64,000 bases of DNA from Auanema rhodensis (lineage: Eukaryota; Nematoda; Chromadorea; Rhabditida; Rhabditidae), in assembly GCA_964057225.1 (NCBI GenBank), contig OZ059896.1, positions 18,596,501 to 18,660,500 of the forward strand, read 5' to 3'. Under the pieces are notes generated by a model. The model saw only the letters and a program-made list of their open reading frames with translations, was not told the DNA's origin and did no database searches. Position numbers and translations under genes: made by a program. Shown piece by piece: positions 11,706-24,818 of the stretch (its first letter is position 1; each line of letters opens with the position of its first letter).

Positions 11706-12008
11706 TTATTTTTTGTTTTAAAAAAATCATTACCTGATAGTTTACATGTTTTATTCTGTATTATATCATACAATTGAAAAAAATACTAGCAGTAAAACAA
11801 ATGCAGTGATATTATTCTCGAGAATGTTCCTATTCAGAGTGAGAAAATATCAAAAATTTTCCGAAGGTTTTCTCATAAGGTACTAAAATAAAAGTATTAT
11901 TTCATATTATTATTTTTTCAGACCTAGAATCGATAAAAAAATCAACTACATTTTAGTGAGTTACTGGGTTGGGTTATACAAATTGTCTAATTTGAATGCG
12001 ATTTACAT

Positions 12009-12081
12009 GGCCTTGTGGCCTAATGGATAAGGCGTCGGACTTCGGATCCGAAGATTGTAGGTTCGAGTCCTGCCAGGGTCG
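12009..12081 (+). tRNA. tRNA-Arg(UCG)
   Basis: Consensus form. Confidence 0.94.

Positions 12082-12385
12082 TTATTTTTTGTTTCAAAAA
12101 AATCATTACCTGATAGTTTACATGTTTTATTCTGTATTATCTCATACAATTGAAAAAAATACTAGCAGTAAAACAAATGCAGTGATAATATTCTCGAAAA
12201 TGTTCCTATTCAGAGTGAGAAAGTATCAAAAATTTCCCGAAAGTTTTCTCATAAGGTACTAAAATAAAAATATTATTTCATATTATTATTTTTTCAGACC
12301 TAGAATCGATAAAAAATATCAACTACATTTTAGTGAGTTACTGGGTTGGGTTATACAAATTGTCTAATTAGAATGCGATTTACAT

Positions 12386-12458
12386 GGCCTTGTGGCCTAA
12401 TGGATAAGGCGTCGGACTTCGGATCCGATGATTGTAGGTTCGAGTCCTGCCAGGGTCG
12386..12458 (+). tRNA. tRNA-Arg(UCG)
   Basis: U44 form. Confidence 0.93.

Positions 12459-12763
12459 TTATTTTTTGTTTCAAAACAATCATTACCTGATAGTTTACAT
12501 GTTTTATTCTGTATTATCTCATACAATTGAAAAAAATACTAGCAGTAAAACAAATGCAGTGATAATATTCTCGAAAATGTTCCTATTCAGAGTGAGAAAG
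12601 TATCAAAAATTTCCCGAAAGTTTTCTCATAAGGTACTAAAATAAAAGTATTATTTCATATTATTATTTTTTCAGACCTAGAATCGATAAAAAAAAATCAA
12701 CTACATTTTAGTGAGTTACTGGGTTGGGTTATACAAATTGTCTAATTAGAATGCGATTTACAT

Positions 12764-12836
12764 GGCCTTGTGGCCTAATGGATAAGGCGTCGGACTTCGG
12801 ATCCGAAGAATGTAGGTTCGAGTCCTGCCAGGGTCG
12764..12836 (+). tRNA. tRNA-Arg(UCG), U47A
   Basis: The variable loop reads AGAAT. Its duplicate at 23689 has AGATT. Confidence 0.9.

Positions 12837-13141
12837 TTATTTTTTGTTTCAAAAAAATCATTACCTGATAGTTTACATGTTTTATTCTGTATTATCTCAT
12901 ACAATTGAAAAAAATACTAGCAGTAAAACAAATGCAGTGATAATATTCTCGAAAATGTTCCTATTCAGAGTGAGAAAGTATCAAAAATTTCCCGAAAGTT
13001 TTCTCATAAGGTACTAAAATAAAAGTATTATTTCATATTATTATTTTTTCAGACCTAGAATCGATAAAAAAAAATCAACTACATTTTAGTGAGTTACTGG
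13101 GTTGGGTTATACAAATTGTCTAATTAGAATGCGATTTACAT

Positions 13142-13214
13142 GGCCTTGTGGCCTAATGGATAAGGCGTCGGACTTCGGATCCGAAGATTGTAGGTTCGAG
13201 TCCTGCCAGGGTCG
13142..13214 (+). tRNA. tRNA-Arg(UCG)
   Basis: Consensus form. Its spacer has the ACATTTTTTATGCTG variant that is common in the right arm. Confidence 0.94.

Positions 13215-13517
13215 TTATTTTTTGTTTTAAAAAAATCATTACCTGATAGTTTACATTTTTTATGCTGTATTATCTCATACAATTGAAAAAAATACTAGCA
13301 ATAAAACAAATGCAGTGATAATATTCTTGAAAATGTTCCTATTCAGAGTGAGAAAATATCTACAACTTCCCGAAGGTTTTCTCATAAGGTACTAAAATAA
13401 AAGTATTATTTCATATTATTATTTTTTCAGACCTAGAATCGATAAAAATATCAACTACATTTTAGTGAGTTACTGGGTTGGGTTATACAAATTGTCTAAT
13501 TAGAATGCGATTTACAT

Positions 13518-13590
13518 GGCCTTGTGGCCTAATGGATAAGGCGTCGGACTTCGGATCCGAAGATTGTAGGTTCGAGTCCTGCCAGGGTCG
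13518..13590 (+). tRNA. tRNA-Arg(UCG)
   Basis: Consensus form. Confidence 0.94.

Positions 13591-13893
13591 TTATTTTTTG
13601 TTTCAAAACAATCATTACCTGATAGTTTACATGTTTTATTCTGTATTATCTCATACAATTGAAAAAAATACTAGCAGTAAAACAAATGCAGTGATATTAT
13701 TCTCGAGAATGTTCCTATTCAGAGTGAGAAAATATCAAAAATTTTCCGAAGGTTTTCTCATAAGGTACTAAAATAAAAGTATTATTTCATATTATTATTT
13801 TTTCAGACCTAGAATCGATAAAAAAATCAACTACATTTTAGTGAGTTACTGGGTTGGGTTATACAAATTGTCTAATTTGAATGCGATTTACAT

Positions 13894-13966
13894 GGCCTTG
13901 TGGCCTAATGGATAAGGCGTCGGACTTCGGATCCGAAGATTGTAGGTTCGAGTCCTGCCAGGGTCG
13894..13966 (+). tRNA. tRNA-Arg(UCG)
   Basis: Consensus form. Confidence 0.94.

Positions 13967-14270
13967 TTATTTTTTGTTTCAAAACAATCAATACCTGATA
14001 GTTTACATGTTTTATTCTGTACTATCTCATACAATTGAAAAAAATACTAGCAATAAAACAAATGCAGTGATAATATTCTCGAATATGTTCCTATACAGAG
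14101 TGAGAAAATATCTACAATTTCCCGAAGGTTTTCTCATAAGGTACTAAAATAAAAGTATTATTTCATATTATTATTTTTTCAGACCTAGAATCGATAAAAA
14201 AAATCAACTACATTTTAGTGAGTTACTGGGTTGGGTTATACAAATTGTCTAATTTGAATGCGATTTAGAT

Positions 14271-14343
14271 GGCCTTGTGGCCTAATGGATGAGGCGTCGG
14301 ACTTCGGATCCAAAGATTGTAGGTTCGAGTCCTACCAGGGTCG
14271..14343 (+). tRNA. tRNA-Arg(UCG), A21G and G42A
   Basis: A64 form. Conserved A21 is G (GGATGAGGC) and the anticodon stem has C28-A42. It is probably defective. Confidence 0.8.

Positions 14344-14646
14344 TTATTTTTTGTTTTAAAAAAATCATTACTTGATAGTTTACATGTTTTATTCTGTATT
14401 ATCTCATACAATTGAAAAAAATACTAGCAGTAAAACAAATGCAGTGATAATATTCTCGAAAATGTTCCTATTCAGAGTGAGAAAGTATCAAAAATTTCCC
14501 GAAAGTTTTCTCATAAGTTACTAAAATAAAAATATTATTTCATATTATTATTTTTTCAGACCTAGAATCGATAAAAAAATCAACTACATTTTAGTGAGTT
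14601 ACTGGGTTGGGTTATACAAATTGTCTAATTTGAATGCGATTCACAT

Positions 14647-14719
14647 GGCCTTGTGGCCTAATGCATAAGGCGTCGGACTTCGGATCCGAAGATTGTAGGT
14701 TCGAGTCCTGCCAGGGTCG
14647..14719 (+). tRNA. tRNA-Arg(UCG), G19C
   Basis: Same D-loop change as 9748, with GATTCACAT instead of GATTTACAT just upstream. Confidence 0.82.

Positions 14720-15023
14720 TTATTTTTTGTTTCAAAACAATCAATACCTGATAGTTTACATGTTTTATTCTGTATTATCTCATACAATTGAAAAAAATAC
14801 TAGCAATAAAACAAATGCAGTGATAATATTCTCGAAAATGTTTCTATACAGAGTGAGAAAATATCTACAATTTCCCGAAGGTTTTCTCATAAGGTACTAA
14901 AATAAAAGTATTATTTCATATTATTATTTTTTCAGACCTAGAATCGATAAAAAAAATCAACTACATTTTAGTGAGTTACTGGGTTGGGTTATACAAATTG
15001 TCTAATTTGAATGCGATTTAGAT

Positions 15024-15096
15024 GGCCTTGTGGCCTAATGGATAAGGCGTCGGACTTCGGATCCGAAGATTGTAGGCTCGAGTCCTACCAGGGTCG
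15024..15096 (+). tRNA. tRNA-Arg(UCG), U54C
   Basis: A64 form. The B box reads GGCTCGAGTCC, so the invariant U54 is lost and Pol III recruitment may be weaker. Confidence 0.82.

Positions 15097-15399
15097 TTAT
15101 TTTTTGTTTTAAAAAAATCATTACCTGATAGTTTACATGTTTTATTCTGTATTATATCATACAATTGAAAAAAATACTAGCAGTAAAACAAATGCAGTGA
15201 TATTATTCTCGAGAATGTTCCTATTCAGAGTGAGAAAATATCAAAAATTTTCCAAAGGTTTTCTCATAAGGTACTAAAATAAAAGTATTATTTCATATTA
15301 TTATTTTTTCAGACCTAGAATCGATAAAAAAATCAACTACATTTTAGTGAGTTACTGGGTTGGGTTATACAAATTGTCTAATTTGAATGCGATTTACAT

Positions 15400-15472
15400 G
15401 GCCTTGTGGCCTAATGGATAAGGCGTCGGACTTCGGATCCGAAGATTGTAGGTTCGAGTCCTGCCAGGGTCG
15400..15472 (+). tRNA. tRNA-Arg(UCG)
   Basis: Consensus form. 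Confidence 0.94.

Positions 15473-15776
15473 TTATTTTTTGTTTCAAAAAAATCATTAC
15501 CTGATAGTTTACATGTTTTATTCTGTATTATCTCATACAATTGAAAAAAATACTAGCAGTAAAACAAATGCAGTGATAATATTCTCGAAAATGTTCCTAT
15601 TCAGAGTGAGAAAGTATCAAAAATTTCCCGAAAGTTTTCTCATAAGGTACTAAAATAAAAATATTATTTCATATTATTATTTTTTCAGACCTAGAATCGA
15701 TAAAAAATATCAACTACATTTTAGTGAGTTACTGGGTTGGGTTATACAAATTGTCTAATTAGAATGCGATTTACAT

Positions 15777-15849
15777 GGCCTTGTGGCCTAATGGATAAGG
15801 CGTCGGACTTCGGATCCGATGATTGTAGGTTCGAGTCCTGCCAGGGTCG
15777..15849 (+). tRNA. tRNA-Arg(UCG)
   Basis: U44 form. Confidence 0.93.

Positions 15850-16153
15850 TTATTTTTTGTTTCAAAACAATCATTACCTGATAGTTTACATGTTTTATTC
15901 TGTATTATCTCATACAATTGAAAAAAATACTAGCAGTAAAACAAATGCAGTGATAATATTCTCGAAAATGTTCCTATTCAGAGTGAGAAAGTATCAAAAA
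16001 TTTCCCGAAAGTTTTCTCATAAGGTACTAAAATAAAAGTATTATTTCATATTATTATTTTTTCAGACCTAGAATCGATAAAAAAAATCAACTACATTTTA
16101 GTGAGTTACTGGGTTGGGTTATACAAATTGTCTAATTAGAATGCGATTTACAT

Positions 16154-16226
16154 GGCCTTGTGGCCTAATGGATAAGGCGTCGGACTTCGGATCCGAAGAT
16201 TGTAGGTTCGAGTCCTGCCAGGGTCG
16154..16226 (+). tRNA. tRNA-Arg(UCG)
   Basis: Consensus form. Confidence 0.94.

Positions 16227-16530
16227 TTATTTTTTGTTTCAAAACAATCAATACCTGATAGTTTACTTGTTTTATTCTGTATTATCTCATACAATTGAAA
16301 AAAATACTAGCAATAAAACAAATGCAGTGATAATATTCTCGAAAATGTTTCTATACAGAGTGAGAAAATATCTACAATTTCCCGAAGGTTTTCTCATAAG
16401 GTACTAAAATAAAAGTTTTATTTCATATTATTATTTTTTCAGACCTAGAATCGATAAAAAAAATCAACTACATTTTAGTGAGTTACTGGGTTGGGTTATA
16501 CAAATTGTCTAATTTGAATGCGATTTAGAT

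Positions 16531-16603
16531 GGCCTTGTGGCCTAATGGATAAGGCGTCGGACTTCGGATCCGAAGATTGTAGGTTCGAGTCCTACCAGGG
16601 TCG
16531..16603 (+). tRNA. tRNA-Arg(UCG)
   Basis: A64 form. Confidence 0.92.

Positions 16604-16906
16604 TTATTTTTTGTTTTAAAAAAATCATTACCTGATAGTTTACATGTTTTATTCTGTATTATATCATACAATTGAAAAAAATACTAGCAGTAAAACAAAT
16701 GCAGTGATATTATTCTCGAGAATGTTCCTATTCAGAGTGAGAAAATATCAAAAATTTTCCGAAGGTTTTCTCATAAGGTACTAAAATAAAAGTATTATTT
16801 CATATTATTATTTTTTCAGACCTAGAATCGATAAAAAAATCAACTACATTTTAGTGAGTTACTGGGTTGGGTTATACAAATTGTCTAATTTGAATGCGAT
16901 TTACAT

Positions 16907-16979
16907 GGCCTTGTGGCCTAATGGATAAGGCGTCGGACTTCGGATCCGAAGATTGTAGGTTCGAGTCCTGCCAGGGTCG
16907..16979 (+). tRNA. tRNA-Arg(UCG)
   Basis: Consensus form. 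Confidence 0.94.

Positions 16980-17283
16980 TTATTTTTTGTTTCAAAAAAA
17001 TCATTACCTGATAGTTTACATGTTTTATTCTGTATTATCTCATACAATTGAAAAAAATACTAGCAGTAAAACAAATGCAGTGATAATATTCTCGAAAATG
17101 TTCCTATTCAGAGTGAGAAAGTATCAAAAATTTCCCGAAAGTTTTCTCATAAGGTACTAAAATAAAAATATTATTTCATATTATTATTTTTTCAGACCTA
17201 GAATCGATAAAAAAAATCAACTACATTTTAGTGAGTTACTAGGTTGGGTTATACAAATTGTCTAATTTGAATGCGATTTACAT

Positions 17284-17356
17284 GGCCTTGTGGCCTAATG
17301 GATAAGGCGTCGGACTTCGGATCCGAAGATTGTAGGTTCGAGTCCTGCCAGGGTCG
17284..17356 (+). tRNA. tRNA-Arg(UCG)
   Basis: Consensus form. Confidence 0.94.

Positions 17357-17661
17357 TTATTTTTTGTTTCAAAAAAATCATTACCTGATAGTTTACATGT
17401 TTTATTCTGTATTATCTCATACAATTGAAAAAAATACTAGCAGTAAAACAAATGCAGTGATAATATTCTCGAAAATGTTCCTATTCAGAGTGAGAAAGTA
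17501 TCAAAAATTTCCCGAAAGTTTTCTCATAAGGTACTAAAATAAAAGTATTATTTCATATTATTATTTTTTCAGACCTAGAATCGATAAAAAAAAATCAACT
17601 ACATTTTAGTGAGTTACTGGGTTGGGTTATACAAATTGTCTAATTAGAATGCGATTTACAT

Positions 17662-17734
17662 GGCCTTGTCGCCTAATGGATAAGGCGTCGGACTTCGGAT
17701 CCGAAGATTGTAGGTTCGAGTCCTGCCAGGGTCG
17662..17734 (+). tRNA. tRNA-Arg(UCG), G9C
   Basis: Position 9 is C, so the A box reads TCGCCTAATGG. Stems still pair. Confidence 0.85.

Positions 17735-18037
17735 TTATTTTTTGTTTTAAAAAAATCATTACCTGATAGTTTACATTTTTTATGCTGTATTATCTCATAC
17801 AATTGAAAAAAATACTAGCAATAAAACAAATGCAGTGATAATATTCTCGAAAATGTTCCTATTCAGAGTGAGAAAATATCTACAATTTCCCGAAGGTTTT
17901 CTCATAAGGTACTAAAATAAAAGTATTATTTCATATTATTATTTTTTCAGACCTAGAATCGATAAAAATATCAACTACATTTTAGTGAGTTACTGGGTTG
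18001 GGTTATACAAATTGTCTAATTAGAATGCGATTTACAT

Positions 18038-18110
18038 GGCCTTGTGGCCTAATGGATAAGGCGTCGGACTTCGGATCCGAAGATTGTAGGTTCGAGTCCT
18101 GCCAGGGTCG
18038..18110 (+). tRNA. tRNA-Arg(UCG)
   Basis: Consensus form. Confidence 0.94.

Positions 18111-18413
18111 TTATTTTTTGTTTCAAAAAAATCATTACCTGATAGTTTACATGTTTTATTCTGTATTATCTCATACAATTGAAAAAAATACTAGCAGTAA
18201 AACAAATGCAGTGATAATATTCTCGAAAATGTTCCTATTCAGAGTGAGAAAATATCTACAATTTCCCGAAGGTTTTCTCATAAGGTACTAAAATAAAAGT
18301 ATTATTTCATATTATTATTTTTTCAGACCTAGAATCGATAAAAATATCAACTACATTTTAGTGAGTTACTGGGTTGGGTTATACAAATTGTCTAATTAGA
18401 ATGCGATTTAGAT

Positions 18414-18486
18414 GGCCTTGTGGCCTAATGGATAAGGCGTCGGACTTCGGATCCAAAGATTGTAGGTTCGAGTCCTACCAGGGTCG
18414..18486 (+). 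tRNA. tRNA-Arg(UCG), G42A
   Basis: A64 form with the C28-A42 mismatch. Confidence 0.85.

Positions 18487-18789
18487 TTATTTTTTGTTTT
18501 AAAAAAATCATTACCTGATAGTTTACATGTTTTATTCTGTATTATCTCATACAATTGAAAAAATACTAGCAGTAAAACAAATGCAGTGATAATATTCTCG
18601 AAAATGTTCCTATTCAGAGTGAGAAAGTATCAAAAATTTCCCGAAAGTTTTCTCATAAGGTACTAAAATAAAAATATTATTTCATATTATTATTTTTTCA
18701 GACCTAGAATCGATAAAAAATATCAACTACATTTTAGTGAGTTACTGGGTTGGGTTATACAAAATGTCTAATTTGAATGCGATTTACAT

Positions 18790-18862
18790 GGCCTTGTGGC
18801 CTAATGGATAAGGCGTCGGACTTCGGATCCGAAGATTGTAGGTTCGAGTCCTGCCAGGGTCG
18790..18862 (+). tRNA. tRNA-Arg(UCG)
   Basis: Consensus form. Confidence 0.94.

Positions 18863-19166
18863 TTATTTTTTGTTTCAAAAAAATCATTACCTGATAGTTT
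18901 ACATGTTTTATTCTGTATTATCTCATACAATTGAAAAAAATACTAGCAGTAAAACAAATGCAGTGATAATATTCTCGAAAATGTTCCTATTCAGAGTGAG
19001 AAAGTATCAAAAATTTCCCGAAAGTTTTCTCATAAGGTACTAAAATAAAAATATTATTTCATATTATAATTTTTTCAGACCTAGAATCGATAAAAAATAT
19101 CAACTACATTTTAGTGAGTTACTGGGTTGGGTTATACAAATTGTCTAATTAGAATGCGATTTACAT

Positions 19167-19239
19167 GGCCTTGTGGCCTAATGGATAAGGCGTCGGACTT
19201 CGGATCCGATGATTGTAGGTTCGAGTCCTGCCAGGGTCG
19167..19239 (+). tRNA. tRNA-Arg(UCG)
   Basis: U44 form. Confidence 0.93.

Positions 19240-19542
19240 TTATTTTTTGTTTCAAAACAATCATTACCTGATAGTTTACATGTTTTATTCTGTATTATCT
19301 CATACAATTGAAAAAAATACTAGCAGTAAAACAAATGCAGTGATATTATTCTCGAGAATGTTCCTATTCAGAGTGAGAAAATATCAAAAATTTTCCGAAG
19401 GTTTTCTCATAAGGTACTAAAATAAAAGTATTATTTCATATTATTATTTTTTCAGACCTAGAATCGATAAAAAAATCAACTACATTTTAGTGAGTTACTG
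19501 GGTTGGGTTATACAAATTGTCTAATTTGAATGCGATTTACAT

Positions 19543-19615
19543 GGCCTTGTGGCCTAATGCATAAGGCGTCGGACTTCGGATCCGAAGATTGTAGGTTCGA
19601 GTCCTGCCAGGGTCG
19543..19615 (+). tRNA. tRNA-Arg(UCG), G19C
   Basis: D loop ATGCATA, as at 9748. Confidence 0.82.

Positions 19616-19919
19616 TTATTTTTTGTTTCAAAACAATCAATACCTGATAGTTTACATGTTTTATTCTGTATTATCTCATACAATTGAAAAAAATACTAGC
19701 AATAAAACAAATGCAGTGATAATATTCTCGAAAATGTTTCTATACAGAGTGAGAAAATATCTACAATTTCCCGAAGGTTTTCTCATAAGGTACTAAAATA
19801 AAAGTATTATTTCATATTATTATTTTTTCAGACCTAGAATCGATAAAAAAAATCAACTACATTTTAGTGAGTTACTGGGTTGGGTTATACAAATTGTCTA
19901 ATTTGAATGCGATTTAGAT

Positions 19920-19992
19920 GGCCTTGTGGCCTAATGGATAAGGCGTCGGACTTCGGATCCGAAGATTGTAGGTTCGAGTCCTACCAGGGTCG
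19920..19992 (+). tRNA. tRNA-Arg(UCG)
   Basis: A64 form. Confidence 0.92.

Positions 19993-20296
19993 TTATTTTT
20001 TGTTTTAAAAAAATCATTACCTGATAGTTTACATGTTTTATTCTGTATTATATCATACAATTGAAAAAAATACTAGCAGTAAAACAAATGCAGTGATATT
20101 ATTCTCGAGAATGTTCCTATTCAGAGTGAGAAAATATCAAAAATTTTCCGAAGGTTTTCTCATAAGGTACTAAAATAAAAGTATTATTTCATATTATTAT
20201 TTTTTCAGACCTAGAATCGATAAAAAATATCAACTACATTTTAGTGAGTTACTGGGTTGGGTTATACAAATTGTCTAATTAGAATGCGATTTACAT

Positions 20297-20369
20297 GGCC
20301 TTGTGGCCTAATGGATAAGGCGTCGGACTTCGGATCCGATGATTGTAGGTTCGAGTCCTGCCAGGGTCG
20297..20369 (+). tRNA. tRNA-Arg(UCG)
   Basis: U44 form. Confidence 0.93.

Positions 20370-20672
20370 TTATTTTTTGTTTCAAAACAATCATTACCTG
20401 ATAGTTTACATGTTTTATTCTGTATTATCTCATACAATTGAAAAAAATACTAGCAGTAAAACAAATGCAGTGATATTATTCTCGAGAATGTTCCTATTCA
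20501 GAGTGAGAAAATATCAAAAATTTTCCGAAGGTTTTCTCATAAGGTACTAAAATAAAAGTATTATTTCATATTATTATTTTTTCAGACCTAGAATCGATAA
20601 AAAAATCAACTACATTTTAGTGAGTTACTGGGTTGGGTTATACAAATTGTCTAATTTGAATGCGATTTACAT

Positions 20673-20745
20673 GGCCTTGTGGCCTAATGCATAAGGCGTC
20701 GGACTTCGGATCCGAAGATTGTAGGTTCGAGTCCTGCCAGGGTCG
20673..20745 (+). tRNA. tRNA-Arg(UCG), G19C
   Basis: D loop ATGCATA. Confidence 0.82.

Positions 20746-21049
20746 TTATTTTTTGTTTCAAAACAATCAATACCTGATAGTTTACATGTTTTATTCTGTA
20801 TTATCTCATACAATTGAAAAAAATACTAGCAATAAAACAAATGCAGTGATAATATTCTCGAAAATGTTTCTATACAGAGTGAGAAAATATCTACAATTTC
20901 CCGAAGGTTTTCTCATAAGGTACTAAAATAAAAGTATTATTTCATATTATTATTTTTTCAGACCTAGAATCGATAAAAAAAATCAACTACATTTTAGTGA
21001 GTTACTGGGTTGGGTTATACAAATTGTCTAATTTGAATGCGATTTAGAT

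Positions 21050-21122
21050 GGCCTTGTGGCCTAATGGATAAGGCGTCGGACTTCGGATCCGAAGATTGTA
21101 GGTTCGAGTCCTACCAGGGTCG
21050..21122 (+). tRNA. tRNA-Arg(UCG)
   Basis: A64 form. Confidence 0.92.

Positions 21123-21425
21123 TTATTTTTTGTTTTAAAAAAATCATTACCTGATAGTTTACATGTTTTATTCTGTATTATATCATACAATTGAAAAAAA
21201 TACTAGCAGTAAAACAAATGCAGTGATATTATTCTCGAGAATGTTCCTATTCAGAGTGAGAAAATATCAAAAATTTTCCGAAGGTTTTCTCATAAGGTAC
21301 TAAAATAAAAGTATTATTTCATATTATTATTTTTTCAGACCTAGAATCGATAAAAAAATCAACTACATTTTAGTGAGTTACTGGGTTGGGTTATACAAAT
21401 TGTCTAATTTGAATGCGATTTACAT

Positions 21426-21498
21426 GGCCTTGTGGCCTAATGGATAAGGCGTCGGACTTCGGATCCGAAGATTGTAGGTTCGAGTCCTGCCAGGGTCG
21426..21498 (+). tRNA. tRNA-Arg(UCG)
   Basis: Consensus form. 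Confidence 0.94.

Positions 21499-21802
21499 TT
21501 ATTTTTTGTTTCAAAAAAATCATTACCTGATAGTTTACATGTTTTATTCTGTATTATCTCATACAATTGAAAAAAATACTAGCAGTAAAACAAATGCAGT
21601 GATAATATTCTCGAAAATGTTCCTATTCAGAGTGAGAAAGTATCAAAAATTTCCCGAAAGTTTTCTCATAAGGTACTAAAATAAAAATATTATTTCATAT
21701 TATTATTTTTTCAGACCTAGAATCGATAAAAAATATCAACTACATTTTAGTGAGTTACTGGGTTGGGTTATACAAATTGTCTAATTAGAATGCGATTTAC
21801 AT

Positions 21803-21875
21803 GGCCTTGTGGCCTAATGGATAAGGCGTCGGACTTCGGATCCGATGATTGTAGGTTCGAGTCCTGCCAGGGTCG
21803..21875 (+). tRNA. tRNA-Arg(UCG)
   Basis: U44 form. Confidence 0.93.

Positions 21876-22180
21876 TTATTTTTTGTTTCAAAACAATCAT
21901 TACCTGATAGTTTACATGTTTTATTCTGTATTATCTCATACAATTGAAAAAAATACTAGCAGTAAAACAAATGCAGTGATAATATTCTCGAAAATGTTCC
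22001 TATTCAGAGTGAGAAAGTATCAAAAATTTCCCGAAAGTTTTCTCATAAGGTACTAAAATAAAAGTATTATTTCATATTATTATTTTTTCAGACCTAGAAT
22101 CGATAAAAAAAAATCAACTACATTTTAGTGAGTTACTGGGTTGGGTTATACAAATTGTCTAATTAGAATGCGATTTACAT

Positions 22181-22253
22181 GGCCTTGTGGCCTAATGGAT
22201 AAGGCGTCGGACTTCGGATCCGAAGATTGTAGGTTCGAGTCCTGCCAGGGTCG
22181..22253 (+). tRNA. tRNA-Arg(UCG)
   Basis: Consensus form. Confidence 0.94.

Positions 22254-22557
22254 TTATTTTTTGTTTCAAAACAATCAATACCTGATAGTTTACATGTTTT
22301 ATTCTGTATTATCTCATACAATTGAAAAAAATACTAGCAATAAAACAAATGCAGTGATAATATTCTCGAAAATGTTTCTATACAGAGTGAGAAAATATCT
22401 ACAATTTCCCGAAGGTTTTCTCATAAGGTACTAAAATAAAAGTTTTATTTCATATTATTATTTTTTCAGACCTAGAATCGATAAAAAAAATCAACTACAT
22501 TTTAGTGAGTTACTGGGTTGGGTTATACAAATTGTCTAATTTGAATGCGATTTAGAT

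Positions 22558-22630
22558 GGCCTTGTGGCCTAATGGATAAGGCGTCGGACTTCGGATCCGA
22601 AGATTGTAGGTTCGAGTCCTACCAGGGTCG
22558..22630 (+). tRNA. tRNA-Arg(UCG)
   Basis: A64 form. Confidence 0.92.

Positions 22631-22933
22631 TTATTTTTTGTTTTAAAAAAATCATTACCTGATAGTTTACATGTTTTATTCTGTATTATATCATACAATT
22701 GAAAAAAATACTAGCAGTAAAACAAATGCAGTGATATTATTCTCGAGAATGTTCCTATTCAGAGTGAGAAAATATCAAAAATTTTCCGAAGGTTTTCTCA
22801 TAAGGTACTAAAATAAAAGTATTATTTCATATTATTATTTTTTCAGACCTAGAATCGATAAAAAAATCAACTACATTTTAGTGAGTTACTGGGTTGGGTT
22901 ATACAAATTGTCTAATTTGAATGCGATTTACAT

Positions 22934-23006
22934 GGCCTTGTGGCCTAATGGATAAGGCGTCGGACTTCGGATCCGAAGATTGTAGGTTCGAGTCCTGCCA
23001 GGGTCG
22934..23006 (+). tRNA. tRNA-Arg(UCG)
   Basis: Consensus form. 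Confidence 0.94.

Positions 23007-23310
23007 TTATTTTTTGTTTCAAAAAAATCATTACCTGATAGTTTACATGTTTTATTCTGTATTATCTCATACAATTGAAAAAAATACTAGCAGTAAAACA
23101 AATGCAGTGATAATATTCTCGAAAATGTTCCTATTCAGAGTGAGAAAGTATCAAAAATTTCCCGAAAGTTTTCTCATAAGGTACTAAAATAAAAATATTA
23201 TTTCATATTATTATTTTTTCAGACCTAGAATCGATAAAAAATATCAACTACATTTTAGTGAGTTACTGGGTTGGGTTATACAAATTGTCTAATTAGAATG
23301 CGATTTACAT

Positions 23311-23383
23311 GGCCTTGTGGCCTAATGGATAAGGCGTCGGACTTCGGATCCGATGATTGTAGGTTCGAGTCCTGCCAGGGTCG
23311..23383 (+). tRNA. tRNA-Arg(UCG)
   Basis: U44 form. Confidence 0.93.

Positions 23384-23688
23384 TTATTTTTTGTTTCAAA
23401 ACAATCATTACCTGATAGTTTACATGTTTTATTCTGTATTATCTCATACAATTGAAAAAAATACTAGCAGTAAAACAAATGCAGTGATAATATTCTCGAA
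23501 AATGTTCCTATTCAGAGTGAGAAAGTATCAAAAATTTCCCGAAAGTTTTCTCATAAGGTACTAAAATAAAAGTATTATTTCATATTATTATTTTTTCAGA
23601 CCTAGAATCGATAAAAAAAAATCAACTACATTTTAGTGAGTTACTGGGTTGGGTTATACAAATTGTCTAATTAGAATGCGATTTACAT

Positions 23689-23761
23689 GGCCTTGTGGCC
23701 TAATGGATAAGGCGTCGGACTTCGGATCCGAAGATTGTAGGTTCGAGTCCTGCCAGGGTCG
23689..23761 (+). tRNA. tRNA-Arg(UCG)
   Basis: Consensus form. Confidence 0.94.

Positions 23762-24066
23762 TTATTTTTTGTTTCAAAAAAATCATTACCTGATAGTTTA
23801 CATGTTTTATTCTGTATTATCTCATACAATTGAAAAAAATACTAGCAGTAAAACAAATGCAGTGATAATATTCTCGAAAATGTTCCTATTCAGAGTGAGA
23901 AAGTATCAAAAATTTCCCGAAAGTTTTCTCATAAGGTACTAAAATAAAAGTATTATTTCATATTATTATTTTTTCAGACCTAGAATCGATAAAAAAAAAT
24001 CAACTACATTTTAGTGAGTTACTGGGTTGGGTTATACAAATTGTCTAATTAGAATGCGATTTACAT

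Positions 24067-24139
24067 GGCCTTGTGGCCTAATGGATAAGGCGTCGGACTT
24101 CGGATCCGAAGATTGTAGGTTCGAGTCCTGCCAGGGTCG
24067..24139 (+). tRNA. tRNA-Arg(UCG)
   Basis: Consensus form; spacer of the ATGCTG type. Confidence 0.94.

Positions 24140-24442
24140 TTATTTTTTGTTTTAAAAAAATCATTACCTGATAGTTTACATTTTTTATGCTGTATTATCT
24201 CATACAATTGAAAAAAATACTAGCAATAAAACAAATGCAGTGATAATATTCTTGAAAATGTTCCTATTCAGAGTGAGAAAATATCTACAATTTCCCGAAG
24301 GTTTTCTCATAAGGTACTAAAATAAAAGTATTATTTCATATTATTATTTTTTCAGACCTAGAATCGATAAAAATATCAACTACATTTTAGTGAGTTACTG
24401 GGTTGGGTTATACAAATTGTCTAATTAGAATGCGATTTACAT

Positions 24443-24515
24443 GGCCTTGTGGCCTAATGGATAAGGCGTCGGACTTCGGATCCGAAGATTGTAGGTTCGA
24501 GTCCTGCCAGGGTCG
24443..24515 (+). tRNA. 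tRNA-Arg(UCG)
   Basis: Consensus form. Confidence 0.94.

Positions 24516-24818
24516 TTATTTTTTGTTTCAAAACAATCATTACCTGATAGTTTACATGTTTTATTCTGTATTATCTCATACAATTGAAAAAAATACTAGC
24601 AGTAAAACAAATGCAGTGATATTATTCTCGAGAATGTTCCTATTCAGAGTGAGAAAATATCAAAAATTTTCCGAAGGTTTTCTCATAAGGTACTAAAATA
24701 AAAGTATTATTTCATATTATTATTTTTTCAGACCTAGAATCGATAAAAAAATCAACTACATTTTAGTGAGTTACTGGGTTGGGTTATACAAATTGTCTAA
24801 TTTGAATGCGATTTACAT

Larger units (their letters stand above)
9372..16226 (+). repeat. Segmental duplication, copy 1 (partner at 20297-27151)
   Basis: Every tRNA start from 9372 to 16154 has a partner exactly 10,925 bp downstream, and most carry the same variant, for example G19C at 9748/20673, A21G at 14271/25196 and U54C at 15024/25949. 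Differences are few, for example A38U at 11633 only and U47A at 12764 only. The last unit is chimeric (consensus at 16154, A64 at 27079). Confidence 0.8.
19167..21425 (+). repeat. Three-unit (1130-bp) higher-order repeat, two copies
   Basis: The trio U44, G19C, A64 at 19167, 19543 and 19920 recurs at 20297, 20673 and 21050, a shift of 1130 bp. The same 1130-bp shift links 244-997 with 1374-2127 at the start of the window. Confidence 0.85.
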